From a virus, in IMG/VR virus record IMGVR_UViG_3300042896_000289, positions 1 through 21,384 of that record: a stretch of DNA of 21,384 nucleotides; one strand, 5' to 3'. Below are positions 1 through 7,900 of the stretch, piece after piece. The position numbers and the translations under genes are program-made. Positions within the stretch are counted from its first letter, which is position 1. Each line of letters begins with the position of its first letter. Under the pieces are notes generated by a model. That model worked only from the letters and a program-made list of their open reading frames with translations. It ran no database searches and had not been told where the DNA came from.

Positions 1-9
1 AACATTCAG

Positions 10-1020
10 ATGTGCTACGAATCACTTTTAGGTCTTAAAGATTGCACAACAGAGCCAATCACAGGGCTTTATATTGACACGCTCGGTATCACATCACCTT
101 TATTAGATCAGTTCATTACAAGCCAGTATCAGACAGGCATTGAACTATTCGAAGATAAGCGTTCATTCGCATGGCGCAAGGTTTCATCTGACTTTATTTC
201 TCGACTTTCTTCAATGATGAAAGCTGATACTATAATTGATTCACAGAGAATCGGTCAGGTATTAACCAACTCATCAAATACAGACTTGGCTTTAGGTGCT
301 GGCAATTATGCAGGAATAAGAATTAAGATCGATCCAAATTCAAGTTCATTCCTAACTTTTAATTTAACTGATTTCAGCATTGCAATTCCTGCGACTTCAA
401 TAGATACTCCTGTGCTTGTATTCGATATGACAACGGGCTTAGTCATTGATTCATTCATCTACTCAACAGGATCGGTTGATCAATATATTAATAAAAATTT
501 CAAGGCTAAAAGGCGCAAGGCAGACATCGCAATTGTTTATGAATCATTGGATGACACTTATCGGTTCACAGTAAAGAAAGGATCTTGTACTGATTGTGGA
601 GGTAACATTAAGGATGCTCACATTTGCCCGTTTGTCGATGCTAGTGGCATTCAATTAACAACAGATGGCACTAGTATATTATCTTCGAATGTAGCAAAGT
701 ACACTCAAGGGATGAGCCTTATTTATAACGTGAATTGCGATCGTGATTCATGGCTATGTTCAATAGGTTCACTTTTATCGGTCGCATTAGCTTACGGAAC
801 TGCGGTCGAAATCTATGATTATGCACTCACAATTTCACCAACTAAGCGAGTTAATACGGCTGTATCAGTTACGATTGATCAATTAACTCAGGCTCGTTCA
901 ATTGCAGCCGATAAATATAACATTGAACTTCAAACAGTCTTGCAAAACATGAGATTGCCGAACGATGTTCATTGCTTTGATTGTCAAAAGAACATTAAAT
1001 ACGTAACTGCTCTGCCATGA
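10..1020 (+). CDS. Phage structural protein of unknown function (head/neck region), start uncertain
   Basis: I do not recognise a named family. The 336-residue product has no signal peptide or membrane segment and is rich in Ser/Thr/Ile/Asp. It carries paired cysteines (CTDC near residues 197-200 and CFDC near the C-terminus) that could bind metal or form bridges. It is followed, with a 4-base ATGA overlap, by a second unknown structural-type gene and then by the tail-fibre cluster, so a head-completion, neck or tail role is inferred from position only. The reading frame stays open to the left edge (codons AAC ATT CAG precede the ATG), so the true start could lie outside the window. The ATG at 10 is plausible but unproven. 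Confidence 0.6.
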   Translation: MCYESLLGLKDCTTEPITGLYIDTLGITSPLLDQFITSQYQTGIELFEDKRSFAWRKVSSDFISRLSSMMKADTIIDSQRIGQVLTNSSNTDLALGAGNYAGIRIKIDPNSSSFLTFNLTDFSIAIPATSIDTPVLVFDMTTGLVIDSFIYSTGSVDQYINKNFKAKRRKADIAIVYESLDDTYRFTVKKGSCTDCGGNIKDAHICPFVDASGIQLTTDGTSILSSNVAKYTQGMSLIYNVNCDRDSWLCSIGSLLSVALAYGTAVEIYDYALTISPTKRVNTAVSVTIDQLTQARSIAADKYNIELQTVLQNMRLPNDVHCFDCQKNIKYVTALP

Positions 1021-1592
1021 TTACGATCGATCAGTTGGATAAGAATCTTAATGACATGCTTGAGGGTTGGTTGACCAAGTTTGAACCTTTGTACATCTCT
1101 GTTTATCAGGAACGAGTTGATATGCAGGAGCGAATCTTTGGCAAAGGGAACAAAGGTGGTGCAAATAGAAATGGTGATAAACTTCCCACAACAGCTTATT
1201 CAACCAAACCGATTTATGTTTCACCAAAGGATTTAAGAAACGCTCCAAGTCAATTCAAAAAAGGCAAGCGAGGTACACCAATTAATTCGCTTTACTTTCC
1301 CGGTGGTTATGCTCAAATAAAAACTCAGACAAGCGCAACAATACCATTACAGCTAACAGGTAATTTATTAGGCTCTTTTTTATCAACTCCAACGGGTGAA
1401 GACGGATTGAATTGTTCTATCGAAATTGGATCAGAACAAAAAAATAAAATTAAAGGATTGGAATTTGGCAACGGAGATAAATTCAAAGGATACGGAGTAA
1501 TATTCCAACCATCAAAAGAAGAAGAGCAGGACATGCTTGATTATCAAGGAGAATTAATAGTAGCACAAATAAACAAACAATTCAATGGCTGA
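1017..1592 (+). CDS. Hypothetical virion morphogenesis protein (head-tail completion candidate)
   Basis: The 191-residue basic protein starts at an ATG that overlaps the previous stop (ATGA), indicating translational coupling. An N-terminal amphipathic helix (about residues 1-35) is followed by a Gly/Lys/Asn-rich segment (about 40-60). The C-terminal half has the flavour of phage morphogenesis or tail-completion proteins: a 'LQLTGNLLGSF' helix followed by short beta strands and a 'LEFGNGDKFKGYGVIF' segment. I infer a minor capsid or tail-completion role from this pattern and from its place between a structural gene and the tail fibres. No catalytic motif is visible. It could also be a tail protein specific to this phage group. 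Confidence 0.55.
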   Translation: MITIDQLDKNLNDMLEGWLTKFEPLYISVYQERVDMQERIFGKGNKGGANRNGDKLPTTAYSTKPIYVSPKDLRNAPSQFKKGKRGTPINSLYFPGGYAQIKTQTSATIPLQLTGNLLGSFLSTPTGEDGLNCSIEIGSEQKNKIKGLEFGNGDKFKGYGVIFQPSKEEEQDMLDYQGELIVAQINKQFNG

Positions 1593-2754
1593 AAAACTAA
1601 CCGACCGAACGGCAAAGACTAGTTCATTTGCAAATGATGATGTTATACATGTAGTTGATGTATCTGATACCTCGCAAGATCCAGCAGGAAGTTCATTTAA
1701 ATCGGCTTTGGGTGATATTTACGGATCTTATTTAGCTCCAAAAATTACTTCATCTCAGATCGTTACAGATGCTCCTGATACTTATTCGGTAACACTAGCA
1801 GACACAACAAGCTCGAACCATTTTCTTTTTATTAATACCGATTCTGGTGATCCATTTGTTGATGTTATAATTACGAGTTATGCAAGTCCTAAAGATGGGG
1901 CTATTGTTGTTGTTAGGCTCAACAAAGCAGGAACGGATGACTTAAATATATTAGGTTGTATTTTTTCAGCAGCAGGATTTGAGTCAGGTATTCATACTTG
2001 CCGATATTCATCTTCATCGGCTTCTTGGATTAGTGTTGGATTTCAGGCGATTGATGGAACGCTGAATCTTCAAGAGGTTACTGATTACGGAAACACAACT
2101 ACCAACGACATTGAATTTGGAACGGGTAAGGGTATTTTATTAAATAACGGCTCAATACTTCGTGAAGGCACAACAGATGCAGGAACAGGAGGAAATAATG
2201 GAATCGCTCAAATTTGCGCTGTTGGGTATGAACTTAAATGGGAGGCAGGCAGTCAATATGTGATGGATGGCAATGGATTACTTGTTCGCGAGGTAAATCA
2301 TAAATTTAATACTGCTCCCGGTGTTGGTAATGATGACTCTGAGGGCTTCTATGTTGGCTCTCGTTGGATATTGGATGATGGAACAATTTACACTTGTACT
2401 GATGACAGTACTGGGGCTGCGGTTTGGAAGGTTTATCCTTATGCGGTTTATACAGCACTATTATCTGCTACCGCAGGAGTTACTTCTGTAATTGTTTTAG
2501 AGAACACAATTGGTAATATTGTATGGGTTCAGGACCCGATATTTGGTTCTGGAAAATATAGGGGAACTTTAGCAGGTGCTTTTTCTACTAGCAGTAAATT
2601 TTTTGCTTTAACGGGTTTTAAATCTCAAACGTCAGAGTATTCTTCAATTCAACACATGGATGTTGATTCATGTTTATTTGAAATTAACGTAATTGCAACG
2701 GGTATAAATGTTGACACTTTTACTAATTACATTGAACTTAGGATTTACCCATAA
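1585..2754 (+). CDS. Modular tail/appendage protein
   Basis: The 389-residue protein begins inside the end of the preceding gene (8-base overlap). It is mostly predicted beta strand, with no signal peptide or membrane segment. Residues 1-45 (AEKLTDRTAKTSSF...VIHVVDVSDTSQDPAGSSF) look like the short attachment module at the N-terminus of many Bacteroidota phage tail fibres. Residues about 159-180 (LNLQEVTDYGNTTTNDIEFG) and about 238-282 (around GFYVGSRWILDDGTIYTC) are further modules that I recognise as shuffled between such fibres. The rest is lineage-specific. The likely role is a tail fibre or baseplate appendage involved in host adsorption. Assignment rests on module pattern and on the adhesion genes that follow, not on a known structure. 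Confidence 0.7.
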   Translation: MAEKLTDRTAKTSSFANDDVIHVVDVSDTSQDPAGSSFKSALGDIYGSYLAPKITSSQIVTDAPDTYSVTLADTTSSNHFLFINTDSGDPFVDVIITSYASPKDGAIVVVRLNKAGTDDLNILGCIFSAAGFESGIHTCRYSSSSASWISVGFQAIDGTLNLQEVTDYGNTTTNDIEFGTGKGILLNNGSILREGTTDAGTGGNNGIAQICAVGYELKWEAGSQYVMDGNGLLVREVNHKFNTAPGVGNDDSEGFYVGSRWILDDGTIYTCTDDSTGAAVWKVYPYAVYTALLSATAGVTSVIVLENTIGNIVWVQDPIFGSGKYRGTLAGAFSTSSKFFALTGFKSQTSEYSSIQHMDVDSCLFEINVIATGINVDTFTNYIELRIYP

Positions 2755-2757
2755 CAA

Positions 2758-4686
2758 ATGAACCTACTATCCCTCATAATTGACAGACTTAATCAACGGG
2801 TCGCAACACATAACCTGTTCGATCAGATTTACGGCTTATCAGAACTGAATCAAAATGGTAATGAAAAGGCTTGGATAAATTATATCGGTGATGGTCAGGC
2901 TCAGGTCGTAAGCGATTATGATGGGGCAAATGGAACAATATTCTGGGCGAAACGAGGTCGGGTTTCATTGTCAAAAAATGAGCAGTATAATGCCGTAAGC
3001 TGCAAGCAATTATACTTGACTTCAATTCCTTTAACTGCTTATGCAATCGTTCGTAAATCTTCGTTGCCTTGCGATCTTGCTGATTCGGTTGATTTCGTAG
3101 CTAATCAAATCTTCAAGTATGTATCAGGCAAGGATGTTGATTTCAAACTTGCAACAGGATTAATTCAATACGATGTTGTTCCTGCTAGTTATGGCGAAGA
3201 AAGCAAAACACTATCTAAGAACTATGAATGGGCTTGTGTTACGGTTGACTTTAATATCGAAATAACCTCTGATTCAAACGATGGATGCTACGCTCCCTGT
3301 GATAATGTTCCGCTTCCTCCTTATAATCCTCCTGTTGGCTCTTGCTGTAATATTGCAATTTACGACGAGGGACAAATAATTACAGAATTAGTAACTCAAA
3401 TTGATTTTGTTGGCGTTGGTGTTTCTGCTACTTCGGTCGGTGGTGCTGTTACGGTTACGATTATCGGTGAACCTTCCGAATGGGGGTCAATTGGAACAGG
3501 AACAGGCGTTAGTTCTCAAACTGATTTGGTTAATTATCTAACGGCTAATTTTTATCCTTTACTTTCAAATCCATCTTCCTTCTTAGTTCCTGCCGATTTA
3601 ATTCCTTACTTAACTTCTGTCAATGCTGCATTAACCTACTATCCTATTCCAACAGGTACGACAGTTGAATACATCAGAGGCGATGGATCAATAGCTACTT
3701 TTCCAAGCTTACCATCAGGAACAGTTACCTCAGTTGATTTAACGATGCCTGTTGCATTTACTGTAACAGGAAATCCAATTACAACATCAGGAACATTAGC
3801 CGTTGCAGCGGCAGGACTTTCATCTCAATATATCAGAGGCGATGGTCAGTTAGCAAACTTCCCAACATCAACAGGAGGTGGTTCAAGTGTTAGTTACTAC
3901 TTAAATGGTTCAGTTAATCAAGGTACTTTTGGAGGTTCTACTTATTACGAGATGAGTAAAACTCCAGTCTTGGCAGGAGGTACTACTTTTACAAGAACTA
4001 ACGCTCAAGGTGATGGATTGATTGCTCAATTTATTACTGATGCTGGTGATCCAAATTCGCTATCTATACCAGCAGGAAATTGGAATTTAGAACTATTTTT
4101 CAAAGCATCTTCAAGTGGTGGCAGTCCATCATATTATGTTGAGTTATACAAGTATGATACAATAGGACTTACATTCACTTTAATTGCAACGGATGCTTTA
4201 ACACCTGAAGGGATTACCAATGGCACTACATTAGATGCTTATTTTACAGCATTGGCAGTTCCTGCTACAACACTTGCACTTACTGATAGGTTAGCACTCA
4301 GAGTCTTTGTAAATACATCGGGAAAAACGATTGAACTACACACAGAAAATGGTCATTTATGCCAAGTAATAACTACATTCTCAACAGGGTTAACTGCATT
4401 AAATGGACTTACATCACAGGTTCAATTACTAGCAGTTGGAACTAGCGGTACTGACTTTGCAATTAGTTCGGTAACAGACACTCATACGTTCAATCTACCA
4501 ACTGCATCAGCAATTAACAGAGGTGCATTAAGTAGTGCTGATTGGTCAACTTTTGACAGCAAACTTTCATCGATATCAGGAATTGCAGCAGGCGGTGATT
4601 TAACGGGAACATATCCCAATCCAACTCTTAATAGTTCAGTATCTTCATCCGATCAATTCATTTTAGCAACTCAAATATTCAGTTAA
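2758..4686 (+). CDS. Tail fibre protein fused to a connector/tail-completion-like N-terminal domain
   Basis: The 642-residue protein has two distinct parts. Residues 1-180 form a mixed alpha/beta domain with several cysteines and no fibre motifs; its style fits a neck or tail-completion protein (inference). After a proline hinge (PLPPYNPP, about 185-192) come fibre modules: an 'IYDEG...FVGVGVSAT...VTVTI' strand unit (about 200-236), two 'YIRGDG...FP' units (about 305 and 358) flanking 'GTVTSVDLTMPVAFTVTGNP' (321-340), a non-repetitive beta domain (about 380-540), 'GLTALNGLTSQVQLLAVG' (about 544-561), 'NRGALSSADWSTFDSK' (587-602) and a terminal 'GGDLTGTYPNPTLN'. These are typical Bacteroidota tail-fibre repeats. 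The protein probably anchors to the tail and reaches the receptor. The next gene starts only 1 base downstream. Confidence 0.8.
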   Translation: MNLLSLIIDRLNQRVATHNLFDQIYGLSELNQNGNEKAWINYIGDGQAQVVSDYDGANGTIFWAKRGRVSLSKNEQYNAVSCKQLYLTSIPLTAYAIVRKSSLPCDLADSVDFVANQIFKYVSGKDVDFKLATGLIQYDVVPASYGEESKTLSKNYEWACVTVDFNIEITSDSNDGCYAPCDNVPLPPYNPPVGSCCNIAIYDEGQIITELVTQIDFVGVGVSATSVGGAVTVTIIGEPSEWGSIGTGTGVSSQTDLVNYLTANFYPLLSNPSSFLVPADLIPYLTSVNAALTYYPIPTGTTVEYIRGDGSIATFPSLPSGTVTSVDLTMPVAFTVTGNPITTSGTLAVAAAGLSSQYIRGDGQLANFPTSTGGGSSVSYYLNGSVNQGTFGGSTYYEMSKTPVLAGGTTFTRTNAQGDGLIAQFITDAGDPNSLSIPAGNWNLELFFKASSSGGSPSYYVELYKYDTIGLTFTLIATDALTPEGITNGTTLDAYFTALAVPATTLALTDRLALRVFVNTSGKTIELHTENGHLCQVITTFSTGLTALNGLTSQVQLLAVGTSGTDFAISSVTDTHTFNLPTASAINRGALSSADWSTFDSKLSSISGIAAGGDLTGTYPNPTLNSSVSSSDQFILATQIFS

Positions 4687-4687
4687 T

Positions 4688-5044
4688 ATGCCTACATATT
4701 CAAAAGTAAAATTCTCAGGCTCAACAAGTGGCAGACCTATTAAGGTTGCAGCAACTACTTCGCCGGGTACAACAATTCACTCAACACTTGGAACTGCATC
4801 AACTGATGAGGTTTATCTGTATGCAAATAATACCGATACCGTTACAAGAAATCTCACAATTGAATGGGGCGGCACAACTTCACCAGATGACACGATAGTA
4901 GTAGGAATTGCAGCTCAGTCAGGAATATTCTTAGTTATACCGGGATTAATTTTAGTTGATACCGGTTCATCTTTAACTGTCAGAGCATTTGCAAGTACGG
5001 CAAATGTTATCAATGTTTCAGGGTATGTTAATCGGATAGTATGA
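4688..5044 (+). CDS. Small beta-rich tail-associated protein
   Basis: The 118-residue, Thr/Ser/Val-rich protein is predicted to be almost all beta strand, without signal peptide, membrane segment or cysteines. The opening (PTYSKVKFSGSTSGRPIKVA) and the 'LYANNTDTVTRNLTIEWGG' centre resemble small phage proteins usually encoded beside tail fibres. The gene sits between the 642-residue fibre and the LamG-like protein and overlaps the latter by 4 bases (ATGA). A structural role in the adhesion device, such as a fibre-tip or baseplate subunit, is inferred. I cannot assign a named family. Confidence 0.6.
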   Translation: MPTYSKVKFSGSTSGRPIKVAATTSPGTTIHSTLGTASTDEVYLYANNTDTVTRNLTIEWGGTTSPDDTIVVGIAAQSGIFLVIPGLILVDTGSSLTVRAFASTANVINVSGYVNRIV

Positions 5045-5841
5045 GGATAATTACTAGACGTGATACGGGGCTTTTAACGCAATGGACGTTTGGATCTCGT
5101 GCAATAGATTCAAACGTATTATCTTTTATTGCTGAGGCAGGAATAACAGACCAAACGACAGTATTAGCACTAAACAATTTAGTTATTGGGTTGAAATCAA
5201 ATAGTATTTATACGAAGATGAAAGCAGTTTACCCATTTGTGGGAGGAACAGCAACAACGCATAAATTTAACTTAGTAAACCCTTTGAATACGGATGCGGC
5301 TTACCGGTTAGTTTTTACAGGCGGCTGGACTCATTCATCAACAGGTGCATTACCAAACGGTACGAATGGATATGCCGATACCTTTTTAAATACATCAACG
5401 GCTCTTACATTAAATTCTCACAGTTTCGGTATTTATTCAAGAACGAGTAGCATTGCAGCAACAAGGTGTTACGGTAATTATAACGGGGCTGTGTTTCTGC
5501 AACATAACATTCAAGCCGCAAATATGTTTTCTGGGGCAGCTGGAGTTACATTTACAGCCAATCCTAGCTTAGTATTAATGATGGGTAGTAGAACAGCTAG
5601 TAACTTATTCACAGCTTATAGAGCAGGGGTTTCGTTAGGCACAAACGCAGCAGTAATAGCATCGTTGCCAAATTTAAAGTTTTATCTCGGGGCTAGAAAT
5701 GACTCAGGAGTTGCTTCTTTTTTTTCAAATCACGAACTTGCATTTGCATTTTTAGGTGATGGATTAAGTGGTTCTGAATCGGCAACATTATTTTCTTTAG
5801 TTCAAGCGTTCCAAACGAGCTTGGGAAGGCAAATATTTTAA
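5041..5841 (+). CDS. LamG-like phage tail adhesin (receptor-binding candidate)
   Basis: The 266-residue protein has a short N-terminal helical lead (about 1-50) followed by a jelly-roll-like pattern of beta strands. The 'MKAVYPFVGGTATTHKFNL' segment, 'TGGWTHSSTGALPNGTNGYADT' region and later 'FYLGARNDSG' region match a concanavalin/LamG-style module that I recognise from Bacteroidota phage tail proteins encoded beside the main fibre. Such domains commonly bind carbohydrate, so binding of host capsule or surface glycan is a reasonable inference. The start codon overlaps the previous stop, and a 66-residue gene follows after 3 bases. No hydrolase active site is evident, so binding rather than degradation is favoured. 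Confidence 0.65.
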   Translation: MRIITRRDTGLLTQWTFGSRAIDSNVLSFIAEAGITDQTTVLALNNLVIGLKSNSIYTKMKAVYPFVGGTATTHKFNLVNPLNTDAAYRLVFTGGWTHSSTGALPNGTNGYADTFLNTSTALTLNSHSFGIYSRTSSIAATRCYGNYNGAVFLQHNIQAANMFSGAAGVTFTANPSLVLMMGSRTASNLFTAYRAGVSLGTNAAVIASLPNLKFYLGARNDSGVASFFSNHELAFAFLGDGLSGSESATLFSLVQAFQTSLGRQIF

Positions 5842-5844
5842 TTT

Positions 5845-6045
5845 ATGACAGTATACCTACTAACACCAGAGCAAGCAGATTCACTCAAAGGAGTTGAGGT
5901 TATGCCAGATAATTTATTCAATCCTATTCAAGATGCAAACGGTAATTGGATAATTACTGATGAAGAAGTTAGCCAAACGTCAATCGAATGGGTTAAAGAC
6001 TTGCCGCAGATTGAATACGAGCCGATTATTCACCAACTCGAATAA
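5845..6045 (+). CDS. Small acidic protein, last gene of the tail-fibre cluster
   Basis: The 66-residue acidic product has no membrane segment or signal peptide. It opens with 'TVYLLTPEQADSLKGVE' and contains 'NPIQDANGNWIITDEEV', a pattern that I associate with a small conserved protein found directly after Bacteroidota phage tail fibres. The tryptophan and repeated acidic residues would suit a small binding or chaperone partner for the preceding adhesin, as tail-fibre assembly factors are often encoded in this position (inference). It closes the structural transcription unit: a promoter box lies 2 bases beyond its stop codon. Confidence 0.55.
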   Translation: MTVYLLTPEQADSLKGVEVMPDNLFNPIQDANGNWIITDEEVSQTSIEWVKDLPQIEYEPIIHQLE

Positions 6046-6046
6046 C

Positions 6047-6054
6047 TACCTTTG
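6047..6054 (+). promoter_or_regulatory. Bacteroidota -7 promoter box TACCTTTG
   Basis: The sequence TACCTTTG matches the TAnnTTTG -7 consensus of the Bacteroidota primary sigma factor. It lies in the 14-base gap between the tail cluster and the PAS/H-box gene, ending 5 bases before that gene's ATG, which implies a leaderless or nearly leaderless transcript. No clear -33 TTG was verified upstream; the upstream bases lie inside the preceding gene. Confidence 0.5.
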
Positions 6055-6059
6055 CGAGC

Positions 6060-6587
6060 ATGTTAGACCGATTGGCGCTATTATCAGATAATTTATTGTA
6101 TTTCGTTTGCGATCCTACTTACAGAGTAATTTATTCAAACAATTTCTTCCAGAACACGATTGATATAACCATCGGAAGCAACATATTTGATTTCATAGAT
6201 TCGGAGGATATTGATAAGTTTAACAAGGCAATAAATAGCAAGAGCAAGAATTTCTCAATCAAGATAAAAGTTAAAGGTCATAAGTTCGAATTATGCAGAT
6301 TTACTTTTGACACTTTTTTGTTTAATCACTTTCACTTTCTAGGTGTAATCATTTCAGATACTCCGCACGAAACAAGGGAAGCGAATAAGAGGATGAAGAA
6401 CATTATTAAGAGTTTCAAGCATCACATGAATCATGAACTCTTATCACATCAAACAAAGGTAGAAGGTGGTTTGAAATTGCTTGGGATGGCAGAGAGCGAA
6501 CTCGAAAGAAAGGAGGCTGTATTGATAATTGAAAACGCATCGGCAGCGTTAAGGCTTGCAATTGTTACGGCAAATACGAAAATATGA
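6060..6587 (+). CDS. PAS-domain protein with histidine-kinase dimerisation (H-box) helix but no ATPase domain
   Basis: The 175-residue soluble protein has two recognisable parts. Residues about 8-100 follow a PAS pattern: 'NLLYFVCDPTYRVIYSNNFF' early, 'GSNIFDFIDSEDIDKFNKAI' in the middle, and a final strand near 'FHFLGVIISD'. Residues 108-141 align with the first helix of a sensor-kinase dimerisation domain: 'F-KHH-M-N-H125-E126-L' matches the F-x-x-x-(M/V)-S-H-E-(L/I) H-box, though the usual RTPL after it is replaced by LSHQ. A second helix (about 145-174) completes the hairpin and the protein stops, with no N, G1 or G2 boxes of a kinase catalytic domain. The stop overlaps the next start (ATGA), so this is a settled short form, not a recent break. 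It may act as a phosphoacceptor, decoy or dimeric sensor in lysis control (inference). Confidence 0.6.
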   Translation: MLDRLALLSDNLLYFVCDPTYRVIYSNNFFQNTIDITIGSNIFDFIDSEDIDKFNKAINSKSKNFSIKIKVKGHKFELCRFTFDTFLFNHFHFLGVIISDTPHETREANKRMKNIIKSFKHHMNHELLSHQTKVEGGLKLLGMAESELERKEAVLIIENASAALRLAIVTANTKI

Positions 6588-6904
6588 AAACATTGCTTTT
6601 TATTTTGCTTTCGGTTTCCTTTTTTTTAAACGGACAAAAATACCGAGTTCGAGCAGTTAAGGATTCAGTATTTATAGTTGATACTTTGCCAATCGGTCAT
6701 TCGCTTAAAGTCTGGAGTCCGTATGTTAAGGATTTCATGCTGACATTAACAAATCCTGAAGGTTACATTGTCGATGTTATGCAGCCTCACACAAATGGAT
6801 GGAAGCGAAAGGAAGACGTTAAAGGTTGGTATTCTTACGAATTAATTTGGTTTGATTTCAGAGGGAAGCGATCCACTAAATCAGGAAAGGTTTTTGTGTT
6901 ATGA
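6584..6904 (+). CDS. Secreted (periplasmic) hypothetical protein in the lysis region
   Basis: The 106-residue product starts with a classical export signal: MK followed by a hydrophobic core (about residues 4-15, LLFILLSVSFFL) and a small-residue site near G17. No cysteine follows, so it is not a lipoprotein. The mature part is short, basic and rich in aromatic residues (VKGWYSYELIWFDFRGKR near 79-96), predicted to be beta-strand. It is coupled to both neighbours by 4-base overlaps, just upstream of a single-TM coiled-coil protein and a lysozyme. An accessory envelope role in lysis is inferred by position; I recognise no family. Confidence 0.55.
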   Translation: MKTLLFILLSVSFFLNGQKYRVRAVKDSVFIVDTLPIGHSLKVWSPYVKDFMLTLTNPEGYIVDVMQPHTNGWKRKEDVKGWYSYELIWFDFRGKRSTKSGKVFVL

Positions 6905-7434
6905 ATAGGTCATTAGTTGGTGCGCTCGTAGTTTGTTTTATCGTGATGTTTATGCTGCTAAGAAAGGCATTAGATTACCGAAAGGAAGCAATGAGGCATG
7001 AATCAAATGAATATGCACTTTTAAATCCATCACAGGGCAGAGTTGTTAACCTAACCAAAGATCAATTCGAAGATCGGTTAGGTTTTAAGATTGATTCTCT
7101 GAATAAGCTACATAAAGAGCGCATTAAACACATTATAGGACTTACCACTATAAAGACAAAGATAGTTCGGGAGAATGTCCCAATGGAGGTAATATGCTAT
7201 GATACGATCACACGCATAAGGGAGTTGGCTTATTTGGATTCGTGTTTTTCAGTTTCAATAATAGATACCACACTCAGCATCCAATTTAACGACACTATTC
7301 AAATCGTGAACTACATGGGAAAACGATCTAAGAAGTTTCTGTTTATTCGCTACGGAAAACGACACGAACACGTTAAAGCGTTTAGCAAATGCGGACAGAT
7401 TGAAATCGGTAGTGTTAAGGTTGTAAAGGAGTAA
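6901..7434 (+). CDS. Membrane-anchored coiled-coil protein (inner-membrane spanin-like candidate)
   Basis: The 177-residue protein has one N-terminal transmembrane helix (about residues 5-22, LVGALVVCFIVMFMLL) without a convincing cleavage site. A long charged helical region follows (about 50-80, 'FEDRLGFKIDSLNKLHKERIK'), then a basic, beta-leaning C-terminal part with cysteines. A membrane anchor plus a periplasmic helix encoded next to a lysozyme is the layout of an Rz-type inner-membrane spanin or a Bacteroidota functional equivalent. No nested outer-membrane lipoprotein gene was found, so a two-component spanin cannot be claimed. The start overlaps the previous gene by 4 bases. Confidence 0.5.
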   Translation: MNRSLVGALVVCFIVMFMLLRKALDYRKEAMRHESNEYALLNPSQGRVVNLTKDQFEDRLGFKIDSLNKLHKERIKHIIGLTTIKTKIVRENVPMEVICYDTITRIRELAYLDSCFSVSIIDTTLSIQFNDTIQIVNYMGKRSKKFLFIRYGKRHEHVKAFSKCGQIEIGSVKVVKE

Positions 7435-7464
7435 CAAATCAAATTCAGATTCGTAAAATAATGC

Positions 7465-7899
7465 ATGAAAATAGCAATTGACATAATCAAGAAATTCGAA
7501 GGATGTAAATTAACAAGTTACAAATGCCAAGCAGGGATCTGGACAATTGGTTACGGAAGCACTTACTACGAGAATGGCAACAAGGTTAATTCGGGGGATT
7601 CAATTAGTCAGCAGCGAGCAGAATCACTTTTATTGACCACAGTAACCAAGTTTGCATCGGAGGTAAATAAGGTCGTTAAATCTAATGTAAACGATAATCA
7701 ACGATCCGCATTAATATCATTTGCCTTTAATCTTGGAATCGGTGCATTGAAAAAATCAACTCTATTGAAATTAGTGAACGCAAATCCGAATGACAAGCAA
7801 ATTGCACATGAGTTTATGAAGTGGGTGAATGCAGGAGGCAAGCCATCGAATGGATTAATTAATCGCAGACGATCAGAATTGCATCTATACTTTAGCTGA
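7465..7899 (+). CDS. GH24 (T4-type) lysozyme / endolysin
   Basis: The 144-residue protein is a compact phage muramidase that cleaves the beta-1,4 bond between N-acetylmuramic acid and N-acetylglucosamine. The first helix 'IDIIKKFEGCKLTSYKC' carries catalytic Glu12. The E-x8-(D/C)-x5-T triad reads Glu12, Cys21, Thr27, so the second position is Cys rather than the Asp of T4 lysozyme, a variant known in several endolysins. 'WTIGYGSTYY' (26-35) is the family signature, and 'SALISFAFNLGIGALKKSTLL' plus the C-terminal 'GLINRRRSE' are also typical. Length matches minimal single-domain GH24 enzymes. There is no signal peptide, so it needs a holin, and a two-TM candidate starts 1 base after its stop. 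Confidence 0.93.
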   Translation: MKIAIDIIKKFEGCKLTSYKCQAGIWTIGYGSTYYENGNKVNSGDSISQQRAESLLLTTVTKFASEVNKVVKSNVNDNQRSALISFAFNLGIGALKKSTLLKLVNANPNDKQIAHEFMKWVNAGGKPSNGLINRRRSELHLYFS

Positions 7900-7900
7900 A

